From NCBI RefSeq assembly GCF_958979055.1, contig NC_084891.1, positions 27,563,001-27,627,000 of the forward strand: a stretch of 64,000 nucleotides of DNA, written 5' to 3'. Below are positions 33,662-46,700 of this stretch, piece after piece (positions within the stretch are counted from its first letter, which is position 1; every line of letters begins with the position of its first letter). Under the pieces are notes generated by a model. It ran no database searches and had not been told where the DNA came from. It worked only from the letters and a program-made list of their open reading frames with translations. The translations under genes and the position numbers were made by a program. The stretch comes from Alnus glutinosa. Its lineage: Eukaryota > Streptophyta > Magnoliopsida > Fagales > Betulaceae.

Positions 33662-36364
33662 GTATGTTCTGGATGTGAATTGCAGAGGCAAGAGGATGTT
33701 CTGATGCACAAGAAATTGCTGCATTTGGCTCAGGATCCTGCTAAAAGGCCTGCAATTGAAGTCCGCTTTGTGCAGGTTAATTGATTTTCTTACTCGTACG
33801 GTGTAGAATCAATTCATTCTTGATGCTCATCCCCTAACTAGCACGATAAGATTTTCTTACTCGTATATTGAGAACTTGGTAGTTGTTCCTTAGTTTTATA
33901 ATTAATGTAGCCTATCTGTGATTGGCCTTATGGATCAAAAGAGAAGAATGTGAACCTTCTTTTTATGTCTTTTTCTATGTGTGGTGAATGGTTATTGTCA
34001 TGAGTAATGAAGTGTATTTTCTACTTGATTAGCTTTCAAACTTGGATTTAATCGGTCCCCACATACTGTTAACCCTTTAAGACCTCAAGGGTCATTTTGT
34101 TAAGTCATACTCATACACAAAGAAGGATATAGATGTTTGAGAGCCCTATCCCGGACAACTCATTCCATGAACCTTGACCATGTGCCAAATATCAGTCTGG
34201 TTATGATTCAGATTTATGCGCTGAAATGCAAGCCTCGTCTGATAATATTTGATAATTTTGTACCTGGCAGCTGGTTCGATATTCCAATAATTCACTGCAC
34301 AGAGTACTTCTGGTTGCCAGTTGTGAACTGTGAAACATTCACGTGTTTGACCTGGTTGGACTTGGATTAATTTTGATGAAATGGAATTGGCCTAGCTTGT
34401 TCATAACTGGTTCTTCTATATTTCACAGACTTTACTTGTGCCTTTTGGAAGAATGGCTAGAGGTGTAAATATAATACGGAATTATGCTTTTGCACTTTGT
34501 AAGACACTTAATGAACCGTGAAAAAAGGCCATTTAGACCCATTTTAACCATGCATGCTTTCATGAAACAGTATTTCCTCATTACACATCAAATACAAAGC
34601 TGAGATGGTAGTTCTTGTAGTAATTGCAATCTGTGTTGCTCTCTTTTAATCCTGGTTGTACCGTCAATCTTATTTGACATCAGGAAGCAGATCAAACCTC
34701 ATTATGTTCTTGCTCCCTTTCTGCCCTCTTCTACTTTTTGTAATTTAAACCTGTTCTCTCTTTTCTTGTTCAGTTGTTTCTTCTTCTTTTCTTTTCTTTT
34801 TTTTTTTTTGGGGGGGGGGGGACCTTTCTGTTTAAATTGTTGCATGCATGTATTACGGGAATCATACTTTTCTGCAAGTTCATTCAACTTATGATGAGAA
34901 TTCAGCTGATTCCGTGCATTCAGATTTTCCTCGTCAAGAAGCTGCCCGAAGTTCTATGAACTACTATGGCAGACAGAGGTCCTTTTTTTTTTTTTTTTTT
35001 TTTGGTCTTTTCTATTATTTCCTAAAATATATGTTTTTTTTTAAAAAAAAAGTCCCTTAAGTATCAGATTGATTGTCTACAAATAAAAGTTATATTTTTC
35101 TTCTTTTGATTTTTCACTTTACTGCTTGATGCTTGCCATTAACATTCTGACATCTCTAGCTGGCTTTTCAATTGTCGGCATACATCCACCACTGCTTTTG
35201 GTTCATCTCCTAACCTTGAAACCCTTGCGCTTGAAGCAAATAAATCTTATGATCAATATGATGAACATTCTGTGCGTGCCGGTGCTCGGTTTTCATGGTA
35301 AATACTTGCATCTCAATCCATCCATTAGGCTAGATCTGGCAAAATTTTATAGAAAATATGTTGTTTGGATTTTGGACTTCGATTGATCAAAATCCATTGT
35401 ACATGCTAAATGCATTCTGATTAATTGTTTATATCATTTTTAATTACCCTTTCCTTTTGATAGGCTTTGAGATTCGCCAGTTTGCATTTTTCTAAATTTG
35501 ATCTAAACCATACATGGTCCGTGGCCAGTTCTTCTAAGGCTTAGCTCTCTCTTTCTCTCTCTCTTAATTTAGTGCTTTTAGTGTATGAAGATACAAGCTT
35601 TATTTAACTTGGATTCCGTGTATACAGTTTTTGACATGCTTTGATGTACTGTATGATCACCACCATCCAAAAGATATATTGCCAAAATATGGTCATGCTT
35701 TATGCTTCAACCGAATTTAAACTCTAGTACCAATATAATACGTTAACAGATGATTTTTGCACATTTAGTGAAGTGAACCGACTATACTTTCCAAGGGAGA
35801 TTGTGTTATAGTATATCTTTGTGATTGACAATGCTGTAGGCCCCTGCATGAAATCACCTTCTCATCAGATGACGAGCCCAAACTCCTTAGTCAGGTATTT
35901 GATAGGTTTTCGTATTTAACCACATCAATTATTATCTTCGTATGATGTTCACTGATTTGCAGATTGTGTGTGTGTGTGTGTCTTCGCATGCCTGTGTGCA
36001 GTTATGCATGCATTAAATGTTTTGTCACATGCCACAACAATATAGCTTAAATTCACATGCTAGACTGAAGGCAGAGAACTTGCTTTGAGCTTGTAAGTAT
36101 GGGCTTTCACAGAATTCCTATTATGAACTTACCTGTGAAGCACTCAACTCAATTCAACCTGGCTTAAGTTCAAATATTTTGAACATTAAATGCAGTATGA
36201 AATTGTCTCTGGTTATTTGTTAGCATTCACATTCTGCATGGTCACTGATCTTGCTGAAATGGGGGACTACATCCAAGAGGCACACCCAAGAGGCACACCC
36301 TTTTTCATAGTAGATTGTTACTCCTTCGATGTCTTTGTCATTGATGGTTGGCCTCTTATGAAGT
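33662..36364 (+). pseudogene. Truncated pseudogene of ACT-domain Raf-like kinase (STY8/STY17/STY46 type)
   Basis: Five exon-like blocks follow the N-terminal half of the plant STY46-type serine/threonine/tyrosine kinase. They are 33662-33775 (YVLDVN, then after a frameshift [20 protein letters not shown]), 34879-34978 (STYDENSADSVHSDFPRQEA), 35160-35297 (FGSSPNLETLALEANKSYDQ), 35840-35894 (PLHEITFSSDDEPKLLSQ, start of the ACT domain) and ~36240-36364 (LAEMGDYIQEAH...VDCYSFDVFVIDGWP). Introns still have recognisable GT/AG sites, so this came from a genomic copy and not from retroposition. Damage includes a one-base loss at ~33680, a 13-bp tandem duplication (aagaggcacaccc) near 36276-36301 and a frame change at the end. 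No protein-kinase domain follows; the sequence runs into foldback repeats. The active family acts in cytosolic phosphorylation of chloroplast precursor proteins. Confidence 0.85.
34797..34821. repeat. T-run joined to G-run
   Basis: 'cttttctttt' followed by about a dozen T and twelve G, a smaller version of the junction at 22611-22671. It lies inside an intron of the kinase pseudogene. Confidence 0.8.
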
Positions 36365-39300
36365 AATTTATACGATTTAATTATTCAACTGGAAAGAGTA
36401 GTTCTACAAAACTAAATTCTACATCTATTATATGGCATTAAGACAAGGCCGATTGGTCTGCCACAACAGGGACATGCCAACTTTTTGATAGTTTGAGGGA
36501 CATTTGTCCAATTGAAAGTTTGGGAGGACAATATTAATTGGGTAATAACTTGAGGGGAAGTAGACTTTTTTCTTATTGAGATATAATACGTTTACAATTT
36601 TCGTACAACTCTAACAATTTTTTTTAATATTAACCATTGAATAGTTAGGACTTACATGTAAGATAACAGTTCCAATGATTAGTTTGAAAAAAAATTGTTA
36701 AGAGTTGTACATGAGTTGTGTCAAGAGTTGTACAACAATCATTTATTTTTTCTTATATATATGTATATTATGGAATTCATATATATACTATATAATATAT
36801 GTATATATCATACAACACGTGTATTATATTTGCTAGTAACATATGTATTCTGGATGTATATATATCATACATATACTACATTTGCTATATATATAAATAC
36901 TATATAAGGAAAAGTACATATACTCCCTTAAACTATGACCTTATTGTCAATATCTTGCCCTAAACTACTATTGTATTAATGTCTTCCCTAAATTTTCTCA
37001 CAAACTACCACCTCATTGTCAAAAAACAAAGTTAACTCTTTTTCTATATATAGATATATATCTTGGTATCTATGGGTGGCCACCCTAACAGAACATCGGG
37101 GGTGGTCGTGGCCAACCCTAATGCTCATCGGGGAGTGGTCTTGTCCACCCTCAGTTTTTTTTTTTTAAAAAAAATAAAAAATAAAAATTGGAAGTGCTAA
37201 CGTGATTAAAAAAGTGTTGTTTTGTGTCTTAGTCGTTATCTTGGTTCTTTAGTTGTTGAATGAAATTGATCTACTTAAAAAAGTGTTGACATGATTAAAA
37301 AAAAAAAAAAAATTGACCATTGTCACGTTACGATATAATGACAAATAGCATACCGCATGATTTTAACACAAACAATCTTGTTTGGTAAGGGAGAGAAAAT
37401 TTTCTCTGCCCCTCTTCACTTTTTTCGAAAGCAATCAATCTCAAAATAATTTTATTTTATATCGTATTAATAATTTTTTATTACTATTTAGATAAAAAAA
37501 ATTCATTACAAAACAAAAAATTTACATTTTTCTATATAAATTATTTTTATTCTATATTACATCTATTACCTTCTACACAATCTTTTACCAAATAAGGCAC
37601 AGACTCGGACTCTACTTTTTATTCGCAGTCAATTATACTAAAAAAAAAAAAGAAAAGTAAAGTAATAATACGTTTAAATCCATCATTACTCTGGTCAAAT
37701 CATATTGTCAACACCATGTAAAGAAAGGATCAAAAAAAGATGAAACCTGTTGTATCACACTAAAGCACTAAAACTGCGTCGTTCGTCCCGTTAGAAAAGC
37801 TACTTATTACGATGGCCCCGCTAGAAGAAAGCAAGTATGAGTTGATCTCTCGAGCTTTTTTGACTTTTAGTGGGTTCTTTACCGAGGATAAACCGTAGGC
37901 TTTGATGCTTACACGTGGACAGACAGTTCCTTGCTCCTAAAGGAATCTCTCTTTTCCAATTTCCATCGTCCATCATCAGCATCATCCATTGTAGGCCTAC
38001 TCTGTATAACCATTTAACTCCTCTTTTTTACTAGAAATAATGAATGCCCTTTTCGCGAACCCATCTCATTATTCTCATATCATATGACAGTATCACAATA
38101 GGTCTCCTTCTAATCACTTGTATTAATTAATAATTGATAAATAAAAAAAAAAAAAGAGTGAGGAAAAGAAAAGAACAAAATATCTTCATATTATTTTACG
38201 ATTTATAATAATACAGTGGTGAATCTTATTTATAATATTATGGATTTATAACCAAAAAAAAGAAAGTATAAATATAATAGATATGGTAATATAGTTGGTC
38301 AATTTTTAGTATAAATATAATAAATGTCCATGATTACCACCGGTGAATCCCTTTTCTATATGAATTGACCAGGACCTAAGAAGCTACGTACATCACATCA
38401 ACAAGGTTGGAATATCTAACAATTTAAGAAAATTATTAATTAAATTGTTAGCAATTTGGATAGTACAATGTGAAAGTGCCTACATGATACCCATTTTCTC
38501 AAATAAATTTTAGACTATCTGGCTACCTATTCGGATAAGTGGATCTCACGTGGGCTCTTTCACACAAACTATCTAAATTACTTATAATTTAGATAGCAAG
38601 TCACTAAAAATCCTTATCGGCTTCAACTTTCTCGTACAATTGCTTCACGAGGGGGAGGCAATGGCAATTGCTGAATGGAAAATTACCCCAATTGTTTCAG
38701 ATCCACCAGCAGCTCAGATTCTTCACAAATTGGACTGCCTCTAAAGCGAGTAAATGTGCAAAGTAAAGCACCTCATATTGCCAAATGGGTGGCTTCCCAC
38801 AAATTATTGGGAAGCTCTCCAATTTCTTCCCCCTAATCTTCCATATACTTGGAGCTGGTTTGGAGATTTTTATTTCTAGGGAGTTTTTTCAATGAGATTA
38901 TAATATAATATATTAGAAAACCACACAACTCAAAAATTTACCCTATTGAATTTCGACCCAATTGTGCTGTATTAATACTTATTCCTAATATGTTTTTTTA
39001 GTATAAAACTCAATTGTTTTCCATATAATGTTATAAGATATAAAAGTCTATATAAAGTTCAATTGTCCTGATGAATAGATTGTTTGAGACTTGTTTAAAT
39101 AAATAAGTTTTAAGTAAAAAATTATTTATATTTATTAACAATTCACACAACAAAATTACTAAAAATCTTTATCCGATATCTTCTATGATTGGGTTGGACG
39201 ATTAATTGTACCGTAAAATAATTGTGAAGCCCTTTACTCTTTCCCAACCGGGCTCACACGAACGGACCGACAACAACCCCTTTCACGAAGTTACTGTCTT

Positions 39301-39447
39301 AATTTACACTGATCTCTAATCTTAATCTTAATAACAAATTCATTCTTCAGTCCTTTTGTCTTCTTCCACTTCACAAATCTCACTCTCACAGAACCCTCGT
39401 CACTCTCTTCAATCTTGGGAGTAGAGGTAGAAGAAGGCAGAACCAAG
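36365..39447. other. AT-rich, repeat-laden intergenic DNA upstream of the methyltransferase gene
   Basis: It contains the foldback element at 36603-36710, an AT-rich microsatellite region (36756-36905) and end fragments of another foldback family. Those fragments are 36470-36560 in one direction and 36910-37040 in the other, both with 'aacta...ccctcaaa'-like text. A GC-rich patch (37070-37155, 'gggtggccaccc') resembles cores of other elements here. A possible small MITE at 37370-37605 has ends 'cttgtttggtaag' and 'tttaccaaataagg'. No gene was recognised. Confidence 0.5.
36603..36710. mobile_element. Small MITE (foldback)
   Basis: The arms 'gtacaactctaacaattttt' (36603 onward) and 'aaaaattgttaagagttgta' (up to about 36710) are inverted copies around an ~60-bp spacer. 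A second partial copy, 'gagttgtgtcaagagttgtac', follows directly. It is non-coding. Confidence 0.65.
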
Positions 39448-40707
39448 ATGGGTTCTGTGTCTCTGAAAATAGGGGATGGAACAGCCAGATTCAGCAGAGC
39501 AACTCTGTGCTCTTCAGCAGTCAACATCCTCATGCTCCTTTCTGTGCTCACCACCAATCTATTTGCTCTCTATGCTTTCACATCCGCTCCAAAGGACCAC
39601 CAAAACCACCTACTCCACAACACTCACAAGAACATCTCTCTCATATCGGAGCAGGTAGCTCTGATCCTCGGACAGATCGATGTCTCACAGAAAAAGCTAG
39701 CCAAGATGGAAAAAGAGATTCTTGGCTATGAAAGCCTCGATCTTTCAAGACCCAACCTTGCAAAAGAGCTCGAACTTTTTCTCCAGCACCACCAGCTCCC
39801 ATTGGGCAAAGATTCAAGAACTGGGATCACTGAAATGGTGGCTTCTGTGGGCCATTCCTGTGAGAAGTCTGTAGATTTATTGTCTCAGTATATGACTTAC
39901 AAGGTCTCTGGGCCTTGCCCCGACGATTGGAGCGCTGCCCAGAAGCTTATTTTGCGTGGATGTGAGCCTCTGCCGAGAAGGAGGTGCTTTGCCAAGTCTG
40001 CTCCCAAGGTGGGCCTCTTCCCCTTTCCTATTTCGCTTTGGAAACCTGTTAGTGATAAGATTTTTACTTGGAGTGGCCTTGGGTGTAAGAGTTTAGAGTG
40101 TTTGAACAAAAAGAAAATGAGTAGAGATTGTGTTGGTTGTTTTGATTTGGTAAATGGGTATGAGAATCAGAGATTTGTTAAGGGTAGAAGCACACATGAT
40201 TTTCTGATTGATGATGTTTTAGCTTTGGGAAATGGAGGGATCAGAATTGGGCTTGATATTGGAGGTGGGTCGGGGACCTTTGCTGCTAGAATGGCAGAGA
40301 GGAATGTGACTGTGATCACTAACACTTTGAATGTTGATGCCCCATTTAGTGAATTCATTGCTGCAAGAGGACTATTCCCTCTGTTCTTGAGTTTAGATCA
40401 TCGGTTCCCTTTCTATGATAATGTGTTCGATTTAGTTCATGCAGCGAGTGGATTTGATATCGGGGGAAAACCTGAGAAATTGGAGTTCTTGATGTTTGAT
40501 ATTGATCGCATTTTGAGGGCTGGCGGCTTGTTTTGGTTGGATAACTTTTACTGTGTAAATGATGAGAAGAAAAGGGAGCTAACAAGGTTGATTGAAAGGT
40601 TTGGATATAAAAAGCTGAAATGGGTTGTGGGGGAGAAAGTGGACGCAGCTGGGTCGAAATCAGAGAATTATTTGTCTGCCGTTTTGCAGAAGCCTGTAAG
40701 AGTATGA
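39448..40707 (+). CDS. Membrane-anchored SAM-dependent methyltransferase-like protein (Arabidopsis At1g29790-like)
   Basis: An intronless ORF of 419 residues starting MGSVSLKIGDGTARFSRATL. An in-frame ATG at 39415 would add 11 residues, but the family starts MGSVSLK. A single hydrophobic helix (~residues 21-43, SSAVNILMLLSVLTTNLFALYAF) after a short basic N-terminus predicts a type II membrane protein, likely of the secretory pathway. A coiled-coil-like segment follows (~58-110), then a Cys-rich stretch with GPCPDDW, LILRGCEPLPRRRC and CFDLVNGYE. The methyltransferase fold has the SAM-binding motif I LDIGGGSGTFAARM (~272) and a later FDLVHA and ILRAGG-LFWLDNFYC. Family members resemble the plant putative pectin-methyltransferase group, but the substrate is unknown. 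The gene is complete, with no sign of decay. Confidence 0.9.
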   Translation: MGSVSLKIGDGTARFSRATLCSSAVNILMLLSVLTTNLFALYAFTSAPKDHQNHLLHNTHKNISLISEQVALILGQIDVSQKKLAKMEKEILGYESLDLSRPNLAKELELFLQHHQLPLGKDSRTGITEMVASVGHSCEKSVDLLSQYMTYKVSGPCPDDWSAAQKLILRGCEPLPRRRCFAKSAPKVGLFPFPISLWKPVSDKIFTWSGLGCKSLECLNKKKMSRDCVGCFDLVNGYENQRFVKGRSTHDFLIDDVLALGNGGIRIGLDIGGGSGTFAARMAERNVTVITNTLNVDAPFSEFIAARGLFPLFLSLDHRFPFYDNVFDLVHAASGFDIGGKPEKLEFLMFDIDRILRAGGLFWLDNFYCVNDEKKRELTRLIERFGYKKLKWVVGEKVDAAGSKSENYLSAVLQKPVRV

Positions 40708-41811
40708 CAGTAAGGAGCTTCAGTAGGAAACCGCAAGAGGTAAAATATTATTTGCTAGTTCTATCTTTGTTCTCACAGAATCAGTGTGAGTTCATTGCTT
40801 CTTCTAAAGCAGAATAAGTGCATCAATTTTTTTTCTTTTCCCAACTGCAATTCAGCAGTGAAGGATGATTTGTAATGTAATTTTAAGGTTGCTACATTTC
40901 TTATTCCGCACTTTAGTGGATAGTCTTTGAATATTAATTAAATGATTAAGCTTAAGCTTTTGGGATAAGTGATAATTTAACAGATAGCGGCTATTTGGGT
41001 TACTTGGACAATCAAGTTTAGGTATTTCATATTTGATGTTTTGGATTGAAATATGTTTTCCTCTTAATAATGTTTCTACTTGAATGAAGATGAGCTTTAC
41101 TCAGATCCTAATGAAAATCAGCATTATGGTATGTCTGACTTTGCATCAGCTCGATATCCACTTGTAATCTGTGTGTGAATGGCACATTGGTTGCTTTATG
41201 GACTCCCTGAAGTTGATACTGCATATATGGATCGGGTGCAACTAAGGATGCCTATTGTATAGGGGTTGGACACTACTCATTAAAAAGGTTGTAGCACATG
41301 TTTGAGCAAACGGGGTCGGGTGTTCTCTCACATGAGGTTGTCCATTGCACCGCTCATCGTACCGGGCAATGAACCGCCTTCATTGCACCGGATCGATCTG
41401 GATCTAAAACCACCAATCTTATGACCATATACAAATAGCCATTCGAACTTTGCACCAAATTTGGCTATTCAGAAATCCTGACCCAGAACATCCATTTACT
41501 TCCCTTTCTCTGATCACTGAAATTAATCAGAAAACTGCCTTGGGCGTCTTACTTGTAGGAGATGCCTGATGAAATATTCAGAAACTATATAGTATATCAA
41601 ATTGTCAAAATCACTTATGCTGGTGCCTAGAAAATGAGGACTGTTTGTCACGATCATTAATTTGACTTTCCTACCGTTGATCCAAATGAAAAACTCTATT
41701 TTTTAGCGATATGGGTCTACGGTCTCATACCCTGTCAGCCTGTTGACTACTCTTGTTTTAGTGCGGTTATGACTCATGAGACGTAATTTTTTGGTTACTA
41801 AGGGAAGGGAA

Positions 41812-42012
41812 TAGGATCCTCTCTCCATTTTAAATGATGGTCCGATTGAAAGTTTGTTCATCTAACGATATATATATAAAGTTAATGTTGGCACAATTTA
41901 AAAAAATTTAAATATCAGAGAATTATATATATTGTTAGATGCACAAACTTAAAATATTGACAATTAAATGAATATTTATCTATTTTATTACAAATTGAGA
42001 GGAGAGGATCCT
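41812..42012. mobile_element. MITE with 'AGGATCCTCTC' inverted ends
   Basis: Left end 'aggatcctctctccattt' and right end 'aaattgagaggagaggatcct' are inverted copies. Internal 'ctaacgatatata' and 'tatattgttag' also pair. It is about 200 bp and has no coding sequence. Confidence 0.75.
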
Positions 42013-42619
42013 TGTCCAAAGGAAGGCACTCACCGAAATTGCAGCTTTGATTTCTTAGACCTTTAGTTAGATTCACATCCGGCTTAGCAAATTTTCTTTC
42101 TAGTTATTACAAAAATAATAATAATAATAATAAAAAATTACATTTTTCTGTTTTAACTATCCATTTTTTCAAAGCACTTACATCCGGCTCTCTATTTTAG
42201 CTATTAACTTTCACTATTTTATTTAAGTATTATTTTTTTTTTTTTTAAGGATTTCTTTATTCTTCATAAACCTAAACTGCTTGTTATGAATGGTGCACTT
42301 GCCCTGAAATGGCTTAATTGGAAATTCCGGTACTTCGAACCTTTCAATACAACCAAATAAAAAGTCCAATCTATGTGAATTAAATAAATTATTTTTCTGT
42401 TGCCAGTATAGGACTAATAAAAGCCTCGTAGGAAAATTGTAACTCAGCGGTGAAAGCCAAACCGGGTTAGGCCAGGTTGTAGAGCACCAAAGCACATAAC
42501 CTAGCAAGGCCGAATTTAATTGCTATTGGTTGTATTAGTTTTTTTTTAAGTTGTTTCGTTTCATGATCCAAATTAAATTTCACATATCTAATAGCGTATA
42601 TGTTGCCACTAATAAGTAT

Positions 42620-43318
42620 ATTGTCACGTCATTTAAAATTTTTTGAGGTAATTATTTTTTCCCTCCAAGAACTACCAAAAAATGCGCGATGCCCCATCAA
42701 CTACGAACTCGACCAAAAAAGAGCATTCAACTACTACAGCTACATGTTTTGTCCCTTTCTGTTAGCCTAACTCGTGAAAATACTTAAATACCCTCACTCA
42801 ATTTCAAAAATGACTTAAATGCCCTCGACTTGAAGAAAAAAAAAAAAATAGGAGAAGGGGTGCTGCCGGAGGATTGGCTCACAGCCACCCCGCAACCTGG
42901 GGGGCCGTGCGGCCACCCTAGAGAAGAACTAGGGTGGCTCGCACGCCACCCCCTCCAGCTGCCACCTCATATTCTTTTATCTCTTTTTTGCTTTTTTTAT
43001 GCTCTTTTTTTTTAAAATATATATATATATATATTAATTTTATTATTTTTTATTAATAAATTTAAACCAAATTAATAAACTAATTTTTTTTTTTATCAAT
43101 TAAGGGCATTTTTGTCTTTTAATCAAAATTAACGTCCAAAATCGGCATATTCCGTCCATGTTAACGGGTTTAACCGACAGAAGAGGGCAAAATGTGTAAA
43201 TTTGATAGTTTGATGCTCTTTTTTGGTCGAGTTGATAGTTCATGAGAACATTGCGCATTTTTCGATAGTTTATGAGAAAAAAAGGAATTACCCCAAATTT
43301 TTTAAATAACGTGACACC
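42620..43318. mobile_element. Long foldback element with GC-rich core
   Basis: The inverted arms cover about 42620-42745 and 43195-43318. The left reads 'tgtcacgtcatttaaaa', 'aatgcgcgatgcccc' and 'aactcgaccaaaaaagagc'. The right arm carries their complements ('gctcttttttggtcgagtt', 'attgcgcattttt', 'ataacgtgaca'). A second GC-rich hairpin sits in the core (42840-42960: ggtgctgccgg, ggtggctcgcacgccacc). It has the same architecture as the element at 9837-10453. There is no transposase. Confidence 0.78.
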
Positions 43319-43711
43319 ATTATATGTAACAAAACAAAAGTCGTATCGTAAAATGATTCATTTCCATTTCAAGTATCCTACTCTCAATCATATTGTCCCA
43401 CATTCAGATTTTGCAATCATTGTCAGAGACACAGATTATATGATCATCTAACAATCCTCCATCTTCACCATTAAACATAAGCTCTTTTATACTAGAGGGG
43501 ATCCTCATCTACTTCCATGTTCTTACAAATGTGACTAATGTCAAACAGCACATTGCTCCTTTACAAGGCAAAAGCAAGTAAAATGTAGCCACATCAAGTG
43601 CCCATGATCGAGGCCATATCGATATTTCAGGCACAAAGAAGCTGAGAGAAGTCTCCCCTCCCCAATATGGATGCATTTTAAGATGCGTGGAATTCTCGTG
43701 GATCATTGCAG

Positions 43712-46700
43712 CTACCCCTGCATTGCAGCACTGTTTAGAAGCTTCATGCCCTCTTCGCTCATCTTCTGAACTTCTGAAGGAGACAAAATTTTGATGCAAC
43801 GAACACATCGAACAAATTGCCTGCACAAACACAATGCACAGCTAATGAATCTTTAAGCAGAGAAAGCAAGAAGAGCAACAAATGAACCATATGGACTAGA
43901 AGAAAGAAAACTCACTCCCAAGGATCATCCCCAACCAGTAGAACATCATTCTCGAAATCCACATATACCAATTTCCACCCCGAACCTCTGGGGTCATTGA
44001 GCAGCCCCTTAAGCCCAAACATACACTCAATTGCAGAACATAGTTCATCATAGTTTTTAAAACCCGTGACATCAATTGACCTCCCAACAGATCCTTTTTT
44101 CTGAACCTGTCAACAAAAATGAAATTACTTGGTCAAAATATACATAATGTAGCACCTCCAGATACCAAAAGGCACAAGCACAGAGAGCTTATAATGAGAT
44201 AATAACTTCACTAGGGAATCAACTGAAACAATGAACACGCTCTTATTGAACGATTCAACGTATGCCATAATGTGTCATTGACTGAATCTTCAAAGCACAA
44301 CTTAAATCCAATTCAACCAATGCACTAGTCTCACCAATTTGGCAAAATGTGAGCTCGGGCATCGTGTACTCCATGAAAAAAAGTAATGACGAAATTGTTA
44401 AATATAAAACGGATGCATAATTACGGATGCATAATTTAGAGAAGGGAAAGAAGAGATAACACAAAGGATCTAAGGTGGTACAACCTTAGAGGCCTACATC
44501 TACCGTTATAATGCCCAGTAGGATTACATCTTGATTTTATTGACTTGAAAATATTGTACTACAATGGAGGAATTTGTAGAACAATGAGGTTTGCAAGGTG
44601 ATAGGTCAGATACGCCAGACGAGTAAGAAGATCCCAAAGATTCGAATGTGTGAATAAGCAAATATAGAAAGTAAATCCTGAAGATCCTAACATCCCAAAA
44701 ACTCAATGTGAAAGCTTGAGTTTGGAAGAAAAAACAATTAGGTGTTTTTTTAGGTTTTTTTATTTTTATGGTCGGACGATTCTCAGACAACATGCCAAGG
44801 CTGGACAGGGTTGGCGGGCCTAGGCCAAACGGCAAATTTTTTTTTTTTTTTATTTTTTTTTTTTTTGTGTTTGGACTTTGGACCGGTGTTTTCGGTTGTT
44901 GAGCTTAGGATTAGGCTGGGGTAACCAGCCCAACTAAGAAAAGATAAGTTACTTGGCACACGTGGCATGTAGCAAGGATGGTGCACGTGTGGAGCGTGCA
45001 AAGACTGGCATGCTAGAAGTGACATAAATCGCTTGAGTAATGGTAGCACATCAGAAGAAGACAGCAATAACTTTAGATGGCATGTGAGGGCGCATCAAAA
45101 TAGCTTCATTTCACCGGCATGGTGTAGAGATTGGAATTGATAAAATCTGTGGGTATTATCTTTTAGCATAACAATACCTAGAAACGGTCAATCATAGAAG
45201 AATACGTGCGGTGGCAAGAGGAAGCTTTCTAACACACTATTGGAGGCTACAACAAAGTAGCTTTGATATCATGTTAAAATATAAAACAAAATTATAATAG
45301 CAGAAGCAGAATTTAGAGAGGAAAGAAGAAAAAACATAAAGGATTTAAGGTGATTCAACCTAAGACACCTACATTGACCGTTACCAGGGGCGGAGCCCCC
45401 CAAAAAAAAAAAAATTAAATTTTACCCCCTTTTTTTTTGGCCCCCCCAAATTATTTTTTTTTATCAATTTGGCCCCCCCAAAGTCTAAAACTTGGCTCCA
45501 CCCGACCATTACAATGCCTAATAGGGCTACATGTGTATCATATGTCATGGAAAGACAATCCTCAGGATTGCAACAGAAATAATGGTGATCTAAAACATAT
45601 GTACAATTTTCAGATTGATAGGCTACTCTGGCTGCATATTACAAGTAAATGTCCAGTTCACACTATGTATGGGATTTAATAATTTATAAATAAAAAAAAG
45701 TTCATACCTTTGTATAAGTTCGCACAGGTGGGACTACTGGCTGCCATGAGCTATTCTGCAGAAGACTGCCCTCATCAAAATCCACATTGCTTGAAGATGT
45801 ACCTCCTGAATTGTCTAGGATGTCCTGCCGAGAGAAAGCCTGAGAGTCTCCTAGGCTTGTAGTGGTAATCTGAGATTGAACATCCTGACACGAACTGAAG
45901 TTGCCTACTAAATAATCGGAGGGATTATGAAAATTGGCATTCTTCACCATACACAGGTCATCCAGAATGGCACTTGAAACAGAAGGATCTACCACAGCAC
46001 TTCCACCATTATTAATATCAACATTAGCACAACCGTAAATCCCACTTTGGTTGTAGCTCTCATCTGACAAATCTCTTAAGCCACTAGATATGTTACATGG
46101 GTCTTGATGAGAAAATGCAGTGAGCTGATCAGCTTGGGATAAAATATTTAAATTATTAAGCTGATGATCCCAAATTTCCTGACCCATAGAAGGCAAGGGG
46201 GGATTAACTGCTTCAGTAAACATTGCTGAAGGGTCTTGCAATCCAAACACAGATAAAGGTGCAGGTGATCTAAACATTCCACCAAGAGGTTGGCAAGACG
46301 GATAAAATTTCCATTCATCAGGGTCTAGGGATGGAAGTAAGCCATTTAGATTAGAACAATCAACTTGTTGGACATCAAGTTGTTGGGAATGGTAGACCAA
46401 TGATTCCAATTGTGGCTGCATAGGCCACGAACTAGTTTGTGATTGCAATGAGTCCTGGTTCTGGTTAATGAATGTTGGCTGGTTTACAGGGCTCTGAAGA
46501 CTTATAGGGCATGCAGCTGGTTTTTCCTCGTTGCACTCTCCTGTTGAAGTCAACTGGCTTAACTCATCTGTTGAAACCTCAGGTTCTAAACTTGGCTTTT
46601 CAGCATTAACTCCAGCCAGTGTTCGGTTTTCAAATTCAGGTACATAACTCAATTTTCCAATTGCTTTCGATAAGGAATTTGAGTTAATGACATCAGCTTG

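Larger units (their letters stand above)
40708..43711. other. Intergenic DNA between methyltransferase gene and ARF5
   Basis: The first ~250 bp are probably the methyltransferase 3' UTR. The interval then contains a MITE (41812-42012) and a large foldback element (42620-43318). The ARF5 3' UTR lies near 43500-43711. A minus-strand ORF of 94 codons (42223-42507) shows no family features. Confidence 0.5.

Noticed and set aside
43390-43410. 'gtcccacattc' resembling the plant snRNA upstream element
   Set aside because: It lacks the final CG, has no TATA box at the expected distance, and no snRNA follows.
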